From positions 382,071-446,070 of the forward strand of contig JANWVC010000005.1 in assembly GCA_025057755.1 (NCBI GenBank): a stretch of DNA of 64,000 nt. Reading direction: 5' to 3'. This DNA is from Limisphaera sp. (lineage in GTDB: Bacteria > Verrucomicrobiota > Verrucomicrobiia > Limisphaerales > Limisphaeraceae). The notes under the pieces are model-generated. The model saw only the letters and a program-made list of their open reading frames with translations, was not told where the DNA came from and did not search any database. The position numbers and the translations under genes are program-made. Numbering within the stretch: the first letter of the stretch is position 1; each line of letters starts with the position of its first letter. Positions 56,367 to 64,000 of the stretch are shown here, in pieces.

Positions 56367-57203
56367 ATGAGAAACCGCTCACCCAGCCCAGCTGTGGTTC
56401 GGCCGCGGATCTTCTCGGCTTTTACCCTGATCGAGTTATTGGTTGTGATTGCGATCGTGGCAATTCTAGCAGGAATGCTCTTGCCAGCGTTGTCTCGTGC
56501 CAAAGGCAAGGCTCATACCACCCAGTGTATGGCGAACCTGAAACAGATTGGCGTGGCCATGGCACTGCACGTGGCTGACAACAATGATATGTATCCCTAT
56601 GCCGCGATCTACACGGGCGATTACATGTACCAGATGTCCTGGGACGATTTGCTCCACCGAAGCCTGGGTGGGACGGCTCCGCAGACAGAGCTGGATCTCG
56701 CAATCATGGACAGCGTATACGTGCCGAGGCTTTTGAAATGCCCTGCTGACCGCGTGCCGAACACTGTCGTCTGGGCGCAGTACGGTCAGCGGCGCACGTA
56801 TTCCATGATTGAGGCGTCCATGTCAGTTAACCGGTATGGCGATCCCCTGCCCCCCACGAGTCGGGGCGTGGGGGTGTATTACTGGTGGCGTGGTGTGTCC
56901 GGACTGCCCAATTGGGAACAACCTGGGTACAAAACCACCGTCGTGCAACAGCCAGCACTAACTTTCATGATCGCCGAGAACCCGAAGACCAATAATATCG
57001 CCGGCAACTGTTGGCCGGCTTCTGTTCCGAGTCCAGCTCAACAATTGGAAGGCTATGGTGGACCGGTTTACTTTTTGCACAATGGGCGTTTCAACTATCT
57101 TATGCACGACGGGCATAGCGAATTGATGAGAGTTGAGCGCACGGTGGGCCGCGGCTCTTTAAACGACCCTCGGGGCTATTGGACCGTGGTCGCCCATGAT
57201 TGA
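56367..57203 (+). CDS. Type II secretion-like pseudopilin with H-X9-DG-type C-terminus
   Basis: The 278-residue protein has a class III signal (leader ending IFSA, then [20 protein letters not shown]). Two cysteine-containing motifs follow ([15 protein letters not shown] and [12 protein letters not shown]), then a C-terminal [19 protein letters not shown]. These are marks of the large pseudopilin-like family that is strongly expanded in Planctomycetota and Verrucomicrobiota. It is likely processed by prepilin peptidase and anchored in the inner membrane. The family's role is not established. It is directly after a lipoprotein gene. Confidence 0.85.
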   Translation: MRNRSPSPAVVRPRIFSAFTLIELLVVIAIVAILAGMLLPALSRAKGKAHTTQCMANLKQIGVAMALHVADNNDMYPYAAIYTGDYMYQMSWDDLLHRSLGGTAPQTELDLAIMDSVYVPRLLKCPADRVPNTVVWAQYGQRRTYSMIEASMSVNRYGDPLPPTSRGVGVYYWWRGVSGLPNWEQPGYKTTVVQQPALTFMIAENPKTNNIAGNCWPASVPSPAQQLEGYGGPVYFLHNGRFNYLMHDGHSELMRVERTVGRGSLNDPRGYWTVVAHD

Positions 57204-57787
57204 GCTCGCATTGAGCTCTTCATCAGCCAACGACCCCATGCATGGCTCGGATCGGGGCGCCTTGAGTTCTGGCGACTCGATTGGGGAAGGCACACCAGTT
57301 GCTTCAAGAGGTTGCTTTTGATTCGGAGCCATCGATCAGTCAAACGCGCGCTTGCGCAATCGCGCCTTTTCTTACGTCCCCCAGTCCATTACCTTGCCTG
57401 AGGAACTTGGTATGGGCCGTCGCCTCACGTACATCGGTAAGTGTCCGACCTTAGAGCCAGTCGACAGGCCTTTTTCTAACAAGCGGAGGCCGATTTACTC
57501 CAATCTGGCCCGTGGAGTGCCCGCCTAAAATCCAGCGGCTTAAAGGCCGATCGGCTCATTGGATCAACCCCTTTCCTCACATGGCCCCAGGCGGCTGGCT
57601 CAAACTGGATGTTTTCCATCCAAATGGTTGCCGCCCGAACTACGGACCGGTCTTTGAGCATCACCCCCGCCCGGCCCTTCTCTGGAAAGGTTCAAGGGAA
57701 GACACATTCTTCTCTGCAACTGCAGCGGTTTGCCCATGAGGGAATTGGATAATGGGGTTGCCACAGTAACGCTCTTTGCCTAGAAGC
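57204..57787. other. Intergenic region, no gene seen
   Basis: Some 580 bases without a supported gene. A 9-base direct repeat, ATTGAGCTC, occurs at 57199-57207 and 57211-57219, spanning the end of the pseudopilin gene. No terminator with a T tract is seen. Confidence 0.4.
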
Positions 57788-58255
57788 ATGGGCATGAGGT
57801 TCCGTTGTTGGTTCCTAATTGGCATTATGCTCATGGGGAGCGGGCCGGTGTGGCGCTCCGCGGCTGTAGCCGGACCCGGCAAGCGCACTCAATCCGGCCG
57901 CGTTGTCTTGCACGCGCCGCATCACCCCTTTGCATCCGGGCGTCGTCCTCTTGCGCCGAAACGGGACACGGGCTGCGCCGCGATGCAGGAGGTTCAAAAG
58001 CTCTCGGAGTCCGGTACTCCCAACCCCACATCGGCCGGCCCGACTGTGACTCCTGATGTCAAGCGGCCGTCTCAGCCAACGACAAGTCCGGAACCACCTG
58101 CGGACGTGTTCTCACTTGCATCTCCGCTGACGGCGGAGCAACAAGCCCGTCTAGCTGAACTTCTGGAGCGTTACAAGGCCGACCAAATTACACCAGAAGA
58201 ATACCACCGTGAACGACAGCGGATTCTTCAAACAGGCACTCCTGCCAAACCGTAA
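57788..58255 (+). CDS. Exported protein with SHOCT-like C-terminal segment
   Basis: From the ATG at 57788 the protein has 155 residues. It begins with a signal-like hydrophobic stretch (RCWFLIGIMLMGSGPVW), followed by a basic, proline-rich, low-complexity middle. The C-terminal LAELLERYKADQITPEEYHRERQRIL fits the SHOCT (short C-terminal) pattern, a small helical oligomerisation motif. An in-frame ATG two codons later is possible. It lies 72 bases before lysA, but there is no functional link that I can see. Confidence 0.65.
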   Translation: MGMRFRCWFLIGIMLMGSGPVWRSAAVAGPGKRTQSGRVVLHAPHHPFASGRRPLAPKRDTGCAAMQEVQKLSESGTPNPTSAGPTVTPDVKRPSQPTTSPEPPADVFSLASPLTAEQQARLAELLERYKADQITPEEYHRERQRILQTGTPAKP

Positions 58256-58327
58256 CCGGGTCAAGGTGCTGCGGGAACCCACCTCCCGGAAACGGAGCTT
58301 GGACGATCCCAAAGTGAGAGACGCTTC

Positions 58328-59626
58328 ATGCATGCTTTCCAATTTCGACAGGACCGGTTGTACTGCGAGGAATTGTCAGTAGAGTCGCTGGCGCGGCGTT
58401 ATGGCACGCCATTATACATATATTCCCAACTGACTCTGACTCGCAATTTCCGGAGGTTGGACGAGGCTTGGGCCTCTGTTCGCCATTTGCCCTGTTACGC
58501 GGTCAAGGCCAATTCCAATCTGGCAATTCTTCGCCTCATGGCTGATTTGGGCAGTGGTTTTGACGTGGTCAGCGGTGGAGAACTGCGACGCGTAATGGCG
58601 GCCGGTGGAAGCGCGCATCGATGCGTCTTTGCGGGCGTTGCAAAAACCGAGGAGGAAATCGGCCTGGCGCTGCGAGCGGGCATCCACTGCTTCAACATCG
58701 AGAGCGAAGCTGAGCTGGACCGAGTCGACCGACTGGCTGGTGACCTTGGTCTGACAGCCCCGGTGGCCGTGCGCGTAAATCCGAACATCGCGGCCCGTAC
58801 CCATGCCAAAATCACCACCGGGACCTATGAAAATAAATTTGGCATTGCCCTGGATCTGGCGGAATCGGTGTACGAGCGAGCTGCTCGAAAAAAGAATCTT
58901 TGGCTCCGTGGCTTGCAAATGCACATCGGTTCCCAGCTGACACAGGTAAAGCCATTCGAAGATGCGGCCCGACGCATTGCACCCCTAGCGGCAACTCTCA
59001 AGCGGAAATACGGCATCGAGTTTTTGGATATTGGAGGAGGACTCGGCATCGTGTACCAGGACGCGTTGGCCAGCGGAGATCCATTTTGGTGGCAGAGCCC
59101 ACAAGGTCGTCGCATGTTGACTCCCGAGCAATACGCAGCGCGCTTGCTCCCGATTTTGGAGCCATTGGGATTACGGATCCTTCTGGAACCGGGCCGATTT
59201 ATTACGGGCAACGCCGGCATTTTAGTTACCAAAGTGGAATACGTAAAACGGACCGGACGCAAAACCTTTGTCATTGTGGATGCGGCCATGACCGAGCTCA
59301 TCCGACCGGCCTTTTACGACGCATATCATGAGATCGTTCCGGTGGTGCGGCGCCGGCGGCGGGTGGAGCCGTGCGACGTGGTCGGGGGCGTATGCGAATC
59401 AGCCGATTACTTTTGCAAGGATCGACCGTTACCCATCCCTCAGCCCGACGAGTTGCTCGCCATCTTGAGTGCTGGCGCTTATGGCTCGGTCATGGCTTCA
59501 AATTATAACAGTCGTCCTCTGGCAGCAGAGGTCTTGGTTCACGGCCGCCGGTCGGCTCTTGTGCGCCGCCGTCAACCGGTGGAGGCCATCTGGCAATGGG
59601 AAAACACGGCGCCGTGGCAAGATTAG
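58328..59626 (+). CDS. lysA: Diaminopimelate decarboxylase
   Basis: The 432-residue PLP enzyme makes lysine from meso-diaminopimelate. It has the fold III N-terminal barrel with LPCYAVKANSN (PLP lysine), GSGFDVVSGGELRRV, FAGVAKTEEEI, FNIESEAEL, VRVNPNI, NKFGIALD, LQMHIGSQ, LDIGGGLGI and the EPGR phosphate motif. The second domain supplies the catalytic cysteine in GGVCESADYF, then GAYGSVMASNYNSRP. Length and motifs are normal. A terminator follows at 59697. Confidence 0.96.
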   Translation: MHAFQFRQDRLYCEELSVESLARRYGTPLYIYSQLTLTRNFRRLDEAWASVRHLPCYAVKANSNLAILRLMADLGSGFDVVSGGELRRVMAAGGSAHRCVFAGVAKTEEEIGLALRAGIHCFNIESEAELDRVDRLAGDLGLTAPVAVRVNPNIAARTHAKITTGTYENKFGIALDLAESVYERAARKKNLWLRGLQMHIGSQLTQVKPFEDAARRIAPLAATLKRKYGIEFLDIGGGLGIVYQDALASGDPFWWQSPQGRRMLTPEQYAARLLPILEPLGLRILLEPGRFITGNAGILVTKVEYVKRTGRKTFVIVDAAMTELIRPAFYDAYHEIVPVVRRRRRVEPCDVVGGVCESADYFCKDRPLPIPQPDELLAILSAGAYGSVMASNYNSRPLAAEVLVHGRRSALVRRRQPVEAIWQWENTAPWQD

Positions 59627-59654
59627 CCCCTGCTGGGGCCGCAGTTCGGAGTTA

Positions 59655-59686
59655 TTCTGCCTCTTCTGCCTCTGCTTCTTCTGCTC
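59655..59686 (+). repeat. Pyrimidine-rich TTCTGC/CTCTGC repeat
   Basis: Thirty-two bases made of imperfect repeats of (C/T)TCTGC, nearly free of A and poor in G, lie between the lysA stop and the terminator hairpin. Such C-rich, G-poor RNA can also serve as a Rho loading site. This is a compositional observation only. Confidence 0.6.
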
Positions 59687-59696
59687 GAGAGACCGG

Positions 59697-59728
59697 AGGC
59701 GGCCTCAGGCCTTTGGCCGCCTGCTTTT
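59697..59728 (+). terminator. Probable Rho-independent terminator of lysA
   Basis: AGGCGGCC (59697-59704) pairs perfectly with GGCCGCCT (59715-59722) around a 10-base loop and is followed by GCTTTT (59723-59728). The T tract is short. It separates lysA from shc. Confidence 0.65.
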
Positions 59729-59800
59729 GAGGGCTGGCCTTGCACCCGTGCCGGGATCACGCTTTACACGTTAGGCCGGCGTGGGCATCTTTCGGCCCCG

Positions 59801-61780
59801 ATGACACAGCATTGCAATAGCGCCGCAACAGAATCGCGCGGGTTAGCCGCCGGATTTGACTCTGCGTTCGCAGGGATGGCCGGGCTGGAGCAGGCCATTC
59901 GCCGATCCCAAGATTTCTGGCTGAGCCAGCAGAAACCGGAGGGTTATTGGATTGGCGAGCTGCTGGTGGATGTCACGTTGGTGGCCGACATGGTGGCGTT
60001 TCACCATTGGGATCGTAGCGTTGATCCGGCGTGGCAGCGCAAGGCCGTTCGGCATATCTTTGATAAGCAACTGCCAGACGGGGGTTGGAACATCTATCAC
60101 GGTGGACCAGCCGAAGTCAATGCAACCATCAAAGCGTATCTGGCGCTTAAACTGGCTGGCATCCCCCCTACGCATCCACGCATGTTACGAGCTCGGGAGG
60201 TAGCCCGCGCTTTGGGCGGCGTACCAAGGATGAACACCTTCTCCAAGTTGTACCTTGCCTTGCTGGGTCTTTATCCGTGGAAGTATGTTCCGACCATTCC
60301 TTGCGAGGTGTTGCTGCTGGGCAAATGGTTCCGGGTCAATTTCTGGGATATGAGCAATTGGTCTCGGGCCATGTTGGTGCCTTTGGCAATCATCAACCAT
60401 TTTCGGCCCACACGCCCCTGTGGGATTGATCTCCATGAACTATACCCTGAGGGGTTCCATGAGCGGGATCTTAGATTGCCACGGGATCCGGATCTTTTCA
60501 CATGGCGTAACTTCTTCCTTTGTCTGGACAAACTCCACAAATTTGCCGAGCTATGGGTGCGTTTGGGGATTCACCCGTTCCGTCGCCGGGCCTTACGCAA
60601 GGCGGAACAATGGATGCTGGAACGTTTCGAGGGATCGGATGGCCTCGGCGCGATTTTCCCGGCGATGCTCAACTCTTTAATCGCCCTGAAAGCGCTGGGA
60701 TATCCTGACAACCATCCCGAGGTTGTTCGCGCCCGCGCAAAGCTCAAGGAATTGGAGCATGAAACCCCTGAGTCCCTCCGCATTGAGCCTTGTTTATCCC
60801 CAGTGTGGGACACAGCCATCGTAACCATCGCGCTTTGCGAATCCGGTGTATCTCCGGATCATCCTGCGGTCGTTCGGTCGGTGGAGTGGTTGCTGGACCG
60901 GGAGATCCGCTTCCGGGGTGACTGGCAGCATAAAAACCCGGCGCCAGTGGAGCCCAGCGGTTGGGCGTTTGAATTTAACAACAAATGGAATCCCGACGTA
61001 GATGACACCGCCATGGTTCTGTTGGCTTTGCGCCATGTCCCAACGAGTCATCCGGAACGTCGCGATGGAGCCTTCCGACGCGGCTTGAATTGGATGCTAA
61101 CATTCCAATGTAAGGACGGCGGTTGGGCTGCTTTCGACAAGGATTGCACCAACAGCATCTTGGAAAAGGTCCCCTTTGCGGATCATAATGCCATGTTGGA
61201 TCCAGAATGTGCAGACATCACCGCCCGGGTGCTGGAGGTGCTGGGTTTGTCTGGATTTGGGCTGGACCATCCTCAAGTCCGCCGTGCTGTGGCCTGGCTA
61301 CGATCGCAACAGGAAGCTGACGGCTCATGGTATGGGCGTTGGGGGGTCAATTACATTTACGGCACCTGGCAGGTCTTACGGGGTTTGCATGCGTTGGGGA
61401 TGGATATGCATCAACCTTGGTTGTTGCGGGCGCGCGACTGGCTGGAAAGCATTCAGCACGAGGATGGCGGATGGGGTGAACGCTGCAATACCTATGATGA
61501 CCCGGTCTTTAAGGGGCAAGGCCCTAGTACGGCCTCACAGACCGCTTGGGCGGTCATGGCTTTGTGCACCTTTGGCGATCCACATCGTCCTTCCCTGCGC
61601 GCCGGCGTGGATTACCTGCTACGTCAGCAGAATCCGGATGGCACTTGGACAGAGGAGGAAACCACAGGAACAGGTTTCCCCAAGGTCTTTTACCTCAAGT
61701 ATGACAGTTATCGAAATGCCTGGCCGCTGCTGGCCTTGGCGACCTATCGGAAGTTACTCCAGGGTCAATACCGGTCCTGA
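59801..61780 (+). CDS. shc: Squalene-hopene cyclase
   Basis: The 659-residue monotopic membrane enzyme cyclises squalene to hopene or hopanol, the first step of hopanoid synthesis. The catalytic DVDD lies at residues 399-402 (WNPDVDDTAM). Several QW repeats are visible, such as LPDGGWNIYHGG, CKDGGWAAFDKD, EADGSWYGRWGVNY and EDGGWGERCNTY, and the C-terminus has GTGFPKVFYLKYDSYRNAWPLLAL. No squalene synthase or hpn gene is adjacent. Its substrate squalene may also feed the carotenoid genes at 36-43 kb. Confidence 0.97.
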   Translation: MTQHCNSAATESRGLAAGFDSAFAGMAGLEQAIRRSQDFWLSQQKPEGYWIGELLVDVTLVADMVAFHHWDRSVDPAWQRKAVRHIFDKQLPDGGWNIYHGGPAEVNATIKAYLALKLAGIPPTHPRMLRAREVARALGGVPRMNTFSKLYLALLGLYPWKYVPTIPCEVLLLGKWFRVNFWDMSNWSRAMLVPLAIINHFRPTRPCGIDLHELYPEGFHERDLRLPRDPDLFTWRNFFLCLDKLHKFAELWVRLGIHPFRRRALRKAEQWMLERFEGSDGLGAIFPAMLNSLIALKALGYPDNHPEVVRARAKLKELEHETPESLRIEPCLSPVWDTAIVTIALCESGVSPDHPAVVRSVEWLLDREIRFRGDWQHKNPAPVEPSGWAFEFNNKWNPDVDDTAMVLLALRHVPTSHPERRDGAFRRGLNWMLTFQCKDGGWAAFDKDCTNSILEKVPFADHNAMLDPECADITARVLEVLGLSGFGLDHPQVRRAVAWLRSQQEADGSWYGRWGVNYIYGTWQVLRGLHALGMDMHQPWLLRARDWLESIQHEDGGWGERCNTYDDPVFKGQGPSTASQTAWAVMALCTFGDPHRPSLRAGVDYLLRQQNPDGTWTEEETTGTGFPKVFYLKYDSYRNAWPLLALATYRKLLQGQYRS

Positions 61781-61888
61781 GGCGCAAACGTCTTCGCCGC
61801 CAGGATTGGCGCGTAAGCGTCGCCAGGTAAGTCGAGTCAATGGACACAAGTTAGTGTTCACCAGAAAAGCACAGAAAGGCATCTCGCC

Positions 61889-63355
61889 ATGAGCACGCTG
61901 CAATCTCAGAAGCCCAAACGCACAGTGACGGTGATCCCCGGGGACGGCGTGGGTCCGGAATGCATCCGGGCTGCGCAACGTCTGGTCGAAGCCGCCGGCG
62001 CTTCCGTCGTCTGGGAGGAATGTGAAGCCGGCGCAGGGGTTTTTCGCAAAGGGATTGCCTCAGGGGTTCCTCAGGAAACTATCGAGTCGATTCGTCGCAC
62101 GCGAGTGGTGTTGAAAGGGCCTTTGGAAACGCCCGTGGGTTACGGCGAGAAAAGCGCCAACGTTACGTTGCGGAAGCTTTTCGAGACCTATGGGAACATC
62201 CGGCCGGTCCGCGAGCTGCCCGGTGTGACCACGCCTTACAGCGGGCGAGGCATTGACCTCGTCGTAGTCCGGGAAAATGTGGAGGATTTGTACGCAGGCA
62301 TCGAACACATGCAGACGCCGGGAGTGGCCCAATGCTTAAAACTGATCTCGGCCAAGGGATGCGAAAAAATCGTGCGGCTGGCGTTTGAGCTGGCACGGGC
62401 CGAGGGTCGCAAGCGTGTTCACTGCGCCACGAAATCCAACATCATGAAACTGACCGAGGGCCAGTTGAAGCGTACCTTCGAACAGGTCAGCCGGGAGTAT
62501 CCGGACATTGAAGCCCAACACATTATTATCGACAATTGTGCCCACCAGTTGGTTAAACGTCCTGAGCAATTTGACGTGATCGTCACCACCAACATGAATG
62601 GTGACATCATTAGCGACCTGACCTCGGCTTTGATCGGGGGGCTCGGCTTTGCACCTTCGGCCAACATCGGCAATGAGGTGGCCATCTTTGAAGCCGTGCA
62701 CGGTTCGGCACCGAAGTATGCTGGTAAAAATGTCATTAACCCCACTGCCGTTATTCTGTCGGCTGTATTGATGTTGCGCCATTTGGGCGAGTTTGAGGCC
62801 GCAGCGTGCATTGAACACGCCATCTTGGTCACGCTGGAAGAGGGCAAGGTCCGAACTGGCGACGTCGTGGGGTATGACCGCGGCGCCACTACAACGGCCT
62901 ATACGGAAGCAGTCCTGGCCAACCTGGGACGCAAATCCGAACGATACCGGGTCCGGGATTACAAACCGATCCGTCTGCCACAGGTCTCAACCGAACCGGC
63001 TGTGGTCCGCCCGCACAAACGCCGCGTGGTCGGCGTGGACGTGTTTGTGGAAGCGACGCTGACACCGGAGGCGTTGGGCCGAGGTTTGGAAACCCTGGTC
63101 AGCGACCTGCCGGTCAAACTCAAAATGGTTTCGAATCGCGGTACTAAGGTCTATCCTCCGACCGGCGCGATCACCGACTGTGTAGATCACTGGCGTTGTC
63201 GCTTTGTCCTCCGGGACGAAGCGGGCGAGCTTGGTGACGCGCTCATCTTTCAGTTGCTGCAGCGGATCGCGACTCAATATCGCTGGATGCACATCGAAAA
63301 GCTCCAAGAATTCGATGATATCCGGGGCTTTACCATGGCCCAGGGCGAAGATTAG
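61889..63355 (+). CDS. icd: Isocitrate dehydrogenase with C-terminal extension (Thermus-type)
   Basis: This is a 488-residue decarboxylating dehydrogenase. The catalytic core has VIPGDGVGPECI, LKGPLETPVGYGEKSANVTLRK, YGNIRPVRELPG, VVRENVEDLYAGIEH, TKSNIMKLTEG, NMNGDIISDLTSALIGGLGFAPSANIG and FEAVHGSAPKYAGKNVINPTA. About 140 extra C-terminal residues (from RRVVGVDVFVEATLTPEALG) match the domain seen in the Thermus NADP-dependent enzyme. It produces 2-oxoglutarate and complements citrate synthase and succinyl-CoA ligase in this window. It starts 108 bases after shc, with AAAGG before the ATG. Cofactor choice is not determined from sequence here. Confidence 0.92.
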   Translation: MSTLQSQKPKRTVTVIPGDGVGPECIRAAQRLVEAAGASVVWEECEAGAGVFRKGIASGVPQETIESIRRTRVVLKGPLETPVGYGEKSANVTLRKLFETYGNIRPVRELPGVTTPYSGRGIDLVVVRENVEDLYAGIEHMQTPGVAQCLKLISAKGCEKIVRLAFELARAEGRKRVHCATKSNIMKLTEGQLKRTFEQVSREYPDIEAQHIIIDNCAHQLVKRPEQFDVIVTTNMNGDIISDLTSALIGGLGFAPSANIGNEVAIFEAVHGSAPKYAGKNVINPTAVILSAVLMLRHLGEFEAAACIEHAILVTLEEGKVRTGDVVGYDRGATTTAYTEAVLANLGRKSERYRVRDYKPIRLPQVSTEPAVVRPHKRRVVGVDVFVEATLTPEALGRGLETLVSDLPVKLKMVSNRGTKVYPPTGAITDCVDHWRCRFVLRDEAGELGDALIFQLLQRIATQYRWMHIEKLQEFDDIRGFTMAQGED

Positions 63356-63461
63356 CGTCCGATGTTCGGCTCGAGCCTTGCAGGACGGGTCGGATGCCAG
63401 GCCATTTCGCCGGGTGCGAGGCCAAGCGGAAGGTGTGGCATTTCTGCCGGCGCCTCCGAGT

Positions 63462-64000
63462 TCAGGGAGACGTTGATTGTCCAGATCGTCCAACATCTGC
63501 GATGATCCTCGCAGCCGCCGCCGCGTCCACCCAGCGGACCACTGCTAAGAAATTGTGGAGCACAGGGCTATCCGGTTTGAGCCGATGGATTTGCCGAAGA
63601 CTGTTGAGCACCCGCTGGTAAACCGTCGCGTATTTCTCATGCATCAATCGGGTCACATAGCTTTGCAGCGCCGGATGCGCTATCGGGTCTGTTTTGCCAT
63701 TCGGGGCATACGGTAAGGCGCTACACACCCGAATGAATGTCATGGGATCAGCCGAACTGAGAACAATCCAAGACTGACGAAGTTCATCCGCGTCGTAATG
63801 AGCATGCAGCCGGTCGCGGATGGCTGCGGCGACTTCGCGAGGATCAGCATGGTGCTGCAACTTATTTTGAATTTGCTCCCATGCCCGTTCCCGCTCCAGG
63901 TCCGGAGGCAAGGCTGGGGACAAGGTTTGAACTTCCAAGGGCGGAAGGTCGAGAAGTTGCGCCAGCTCCAGGGCCAGTGCCCGGGCTTTTTCCTTGGGAA
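63462..64000 (-). CDS. Hypothetical protein, 5' end outside the window
   Basis: The frame is open from base 64000 (the visible N-terminal part reads KEKARALALELAQLLDLPPLEVQTL) to a stop at 63462, giving at least 179 residues. It is soluble, alpha-helical, and rich in L, A, R and H, with no motif I recognise; VLHNFLAVVRWVDAAAAARIIADVG and RVCSALPYAPNGK are its most distinctive stretches. A short N-terminal start at 63938 would be TTG and is not needed. It converges on icd with a 106-base gap. Confidence 0.65.
   Translation of the reverse strand, partial: PKEKARALALELAQLLDLPPLEVQTLSPALPPDLERERAWEQIQNKLQHHADPREVAAAIRDRLHAHYDADELRQSWIVLSSADPMTFIRVCSALPYAPNGKTDPIAHPALQSYVTRLMHEKYATVYQRVLNSLRQIHRLKPDSPVLHNFLAVVRWVDAAAAARIIADVGRSGQSTSP

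Noticed and set aside
61176..61892. 238-codon plus-strand frame overlapping the end of shc
   Set aside because: Different frame from shc, tryptophan- and cysteine-rich noise, and it crosses the real stop of shc.

Overview
The window looks like a chromosomal piece of a Verrucomicrobiota bacterium, probably of the Limisphaera/Pedosphaera kind. This is inferred from gene content and protein style: a large secreted PA14-type protein with the C-terminal domain common in that phylum, pseudopilins of the '[16 protein letters not shown]' type, a squalene-hopene cyclase, and many Gram-negative envelope proteins (porin, AsmA-like, Bat/MoxR). I saw no rRNA, tRNA, CRISPR array, insertion sequence or phage gene. 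Coding regions look moderately GC-rich throughout, and I saw no obvious compositional island.

Layout. 1-7.8 kb: an edge-truncated NfeD/ClpP-class membrane protease, a pseudopilin, a 1193-residue secreted protein, and an intergenic region rich in inverted repeats that carries a likely structured small RNA with its own terminator on the minus strand. 7.8-19.1 kb: queG and aroK, a large AsmA-like protein, and a moxR-DUF58-DUF4381-batA-batB/TPR operon. 19.4-25.7 kb: a porin, a YggT-like membrane protein, then sucC-sucD and citrate synthase on the minus strand. 26-28.7 kb: a compact three-gene sugar-nucleotide cassette (GDP-mannose-3,5-epimerase homologue, GHMP-kinase-like protein without the usual ATP loop, tandem cytidylyltransferase). 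28.9-31.1 kb: a TPP riboswitch and thiC. 31.5-36.4 kb: a molybdate-type regulator, modABC and an ACR3-like transporter.

36.4-43.8 kb: two divergent gene sets that together match the late steps of staphyloxanthin-type C30 carotenoid synthesis (crtP, crtQ and crtO one way; aldehyde dehydrogenase and crtN the other). No dehydrosqualene synthase gene is present. With the squalene-hopene cyclase at 59.8 kb this suggests that squalene feeds both hopanoids and C30 carotenoids. 44.1-47.1 kb: trpC, prfB with a textbook +1 programmed frameshift, and a CPBP protease. 47.8-54.8 kb: assimilatory sulfate reduction (DUF2061, cysK, cysI, cysH, cysD, a TSUP transporter, cysN), with structured-looking leaders before DUF2061 and cysN. 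55.4-58.3 kb: small secreted and pilin-like proteins. 58.3-63.4 kb: lysA, shc and a Thermus-type isocitrate dehydrogenase. The window ends in an unrecognised, edge-truncated minus-strand gene.

Citrate synthase, isocitrate dehydrogenase and succinyl-CoA ligase point to an oxidative TCA cycle. Sulfate, molybdate and thiamine genes suggest a largely prototrophic life style. The observations most worth following up are the candidate small RNA near 7.4 kb, the sugar-nucleotide cassette, the C30 carotenoid set, the shortened CysH, and the PA domain inserted inside a PA14-like domain.
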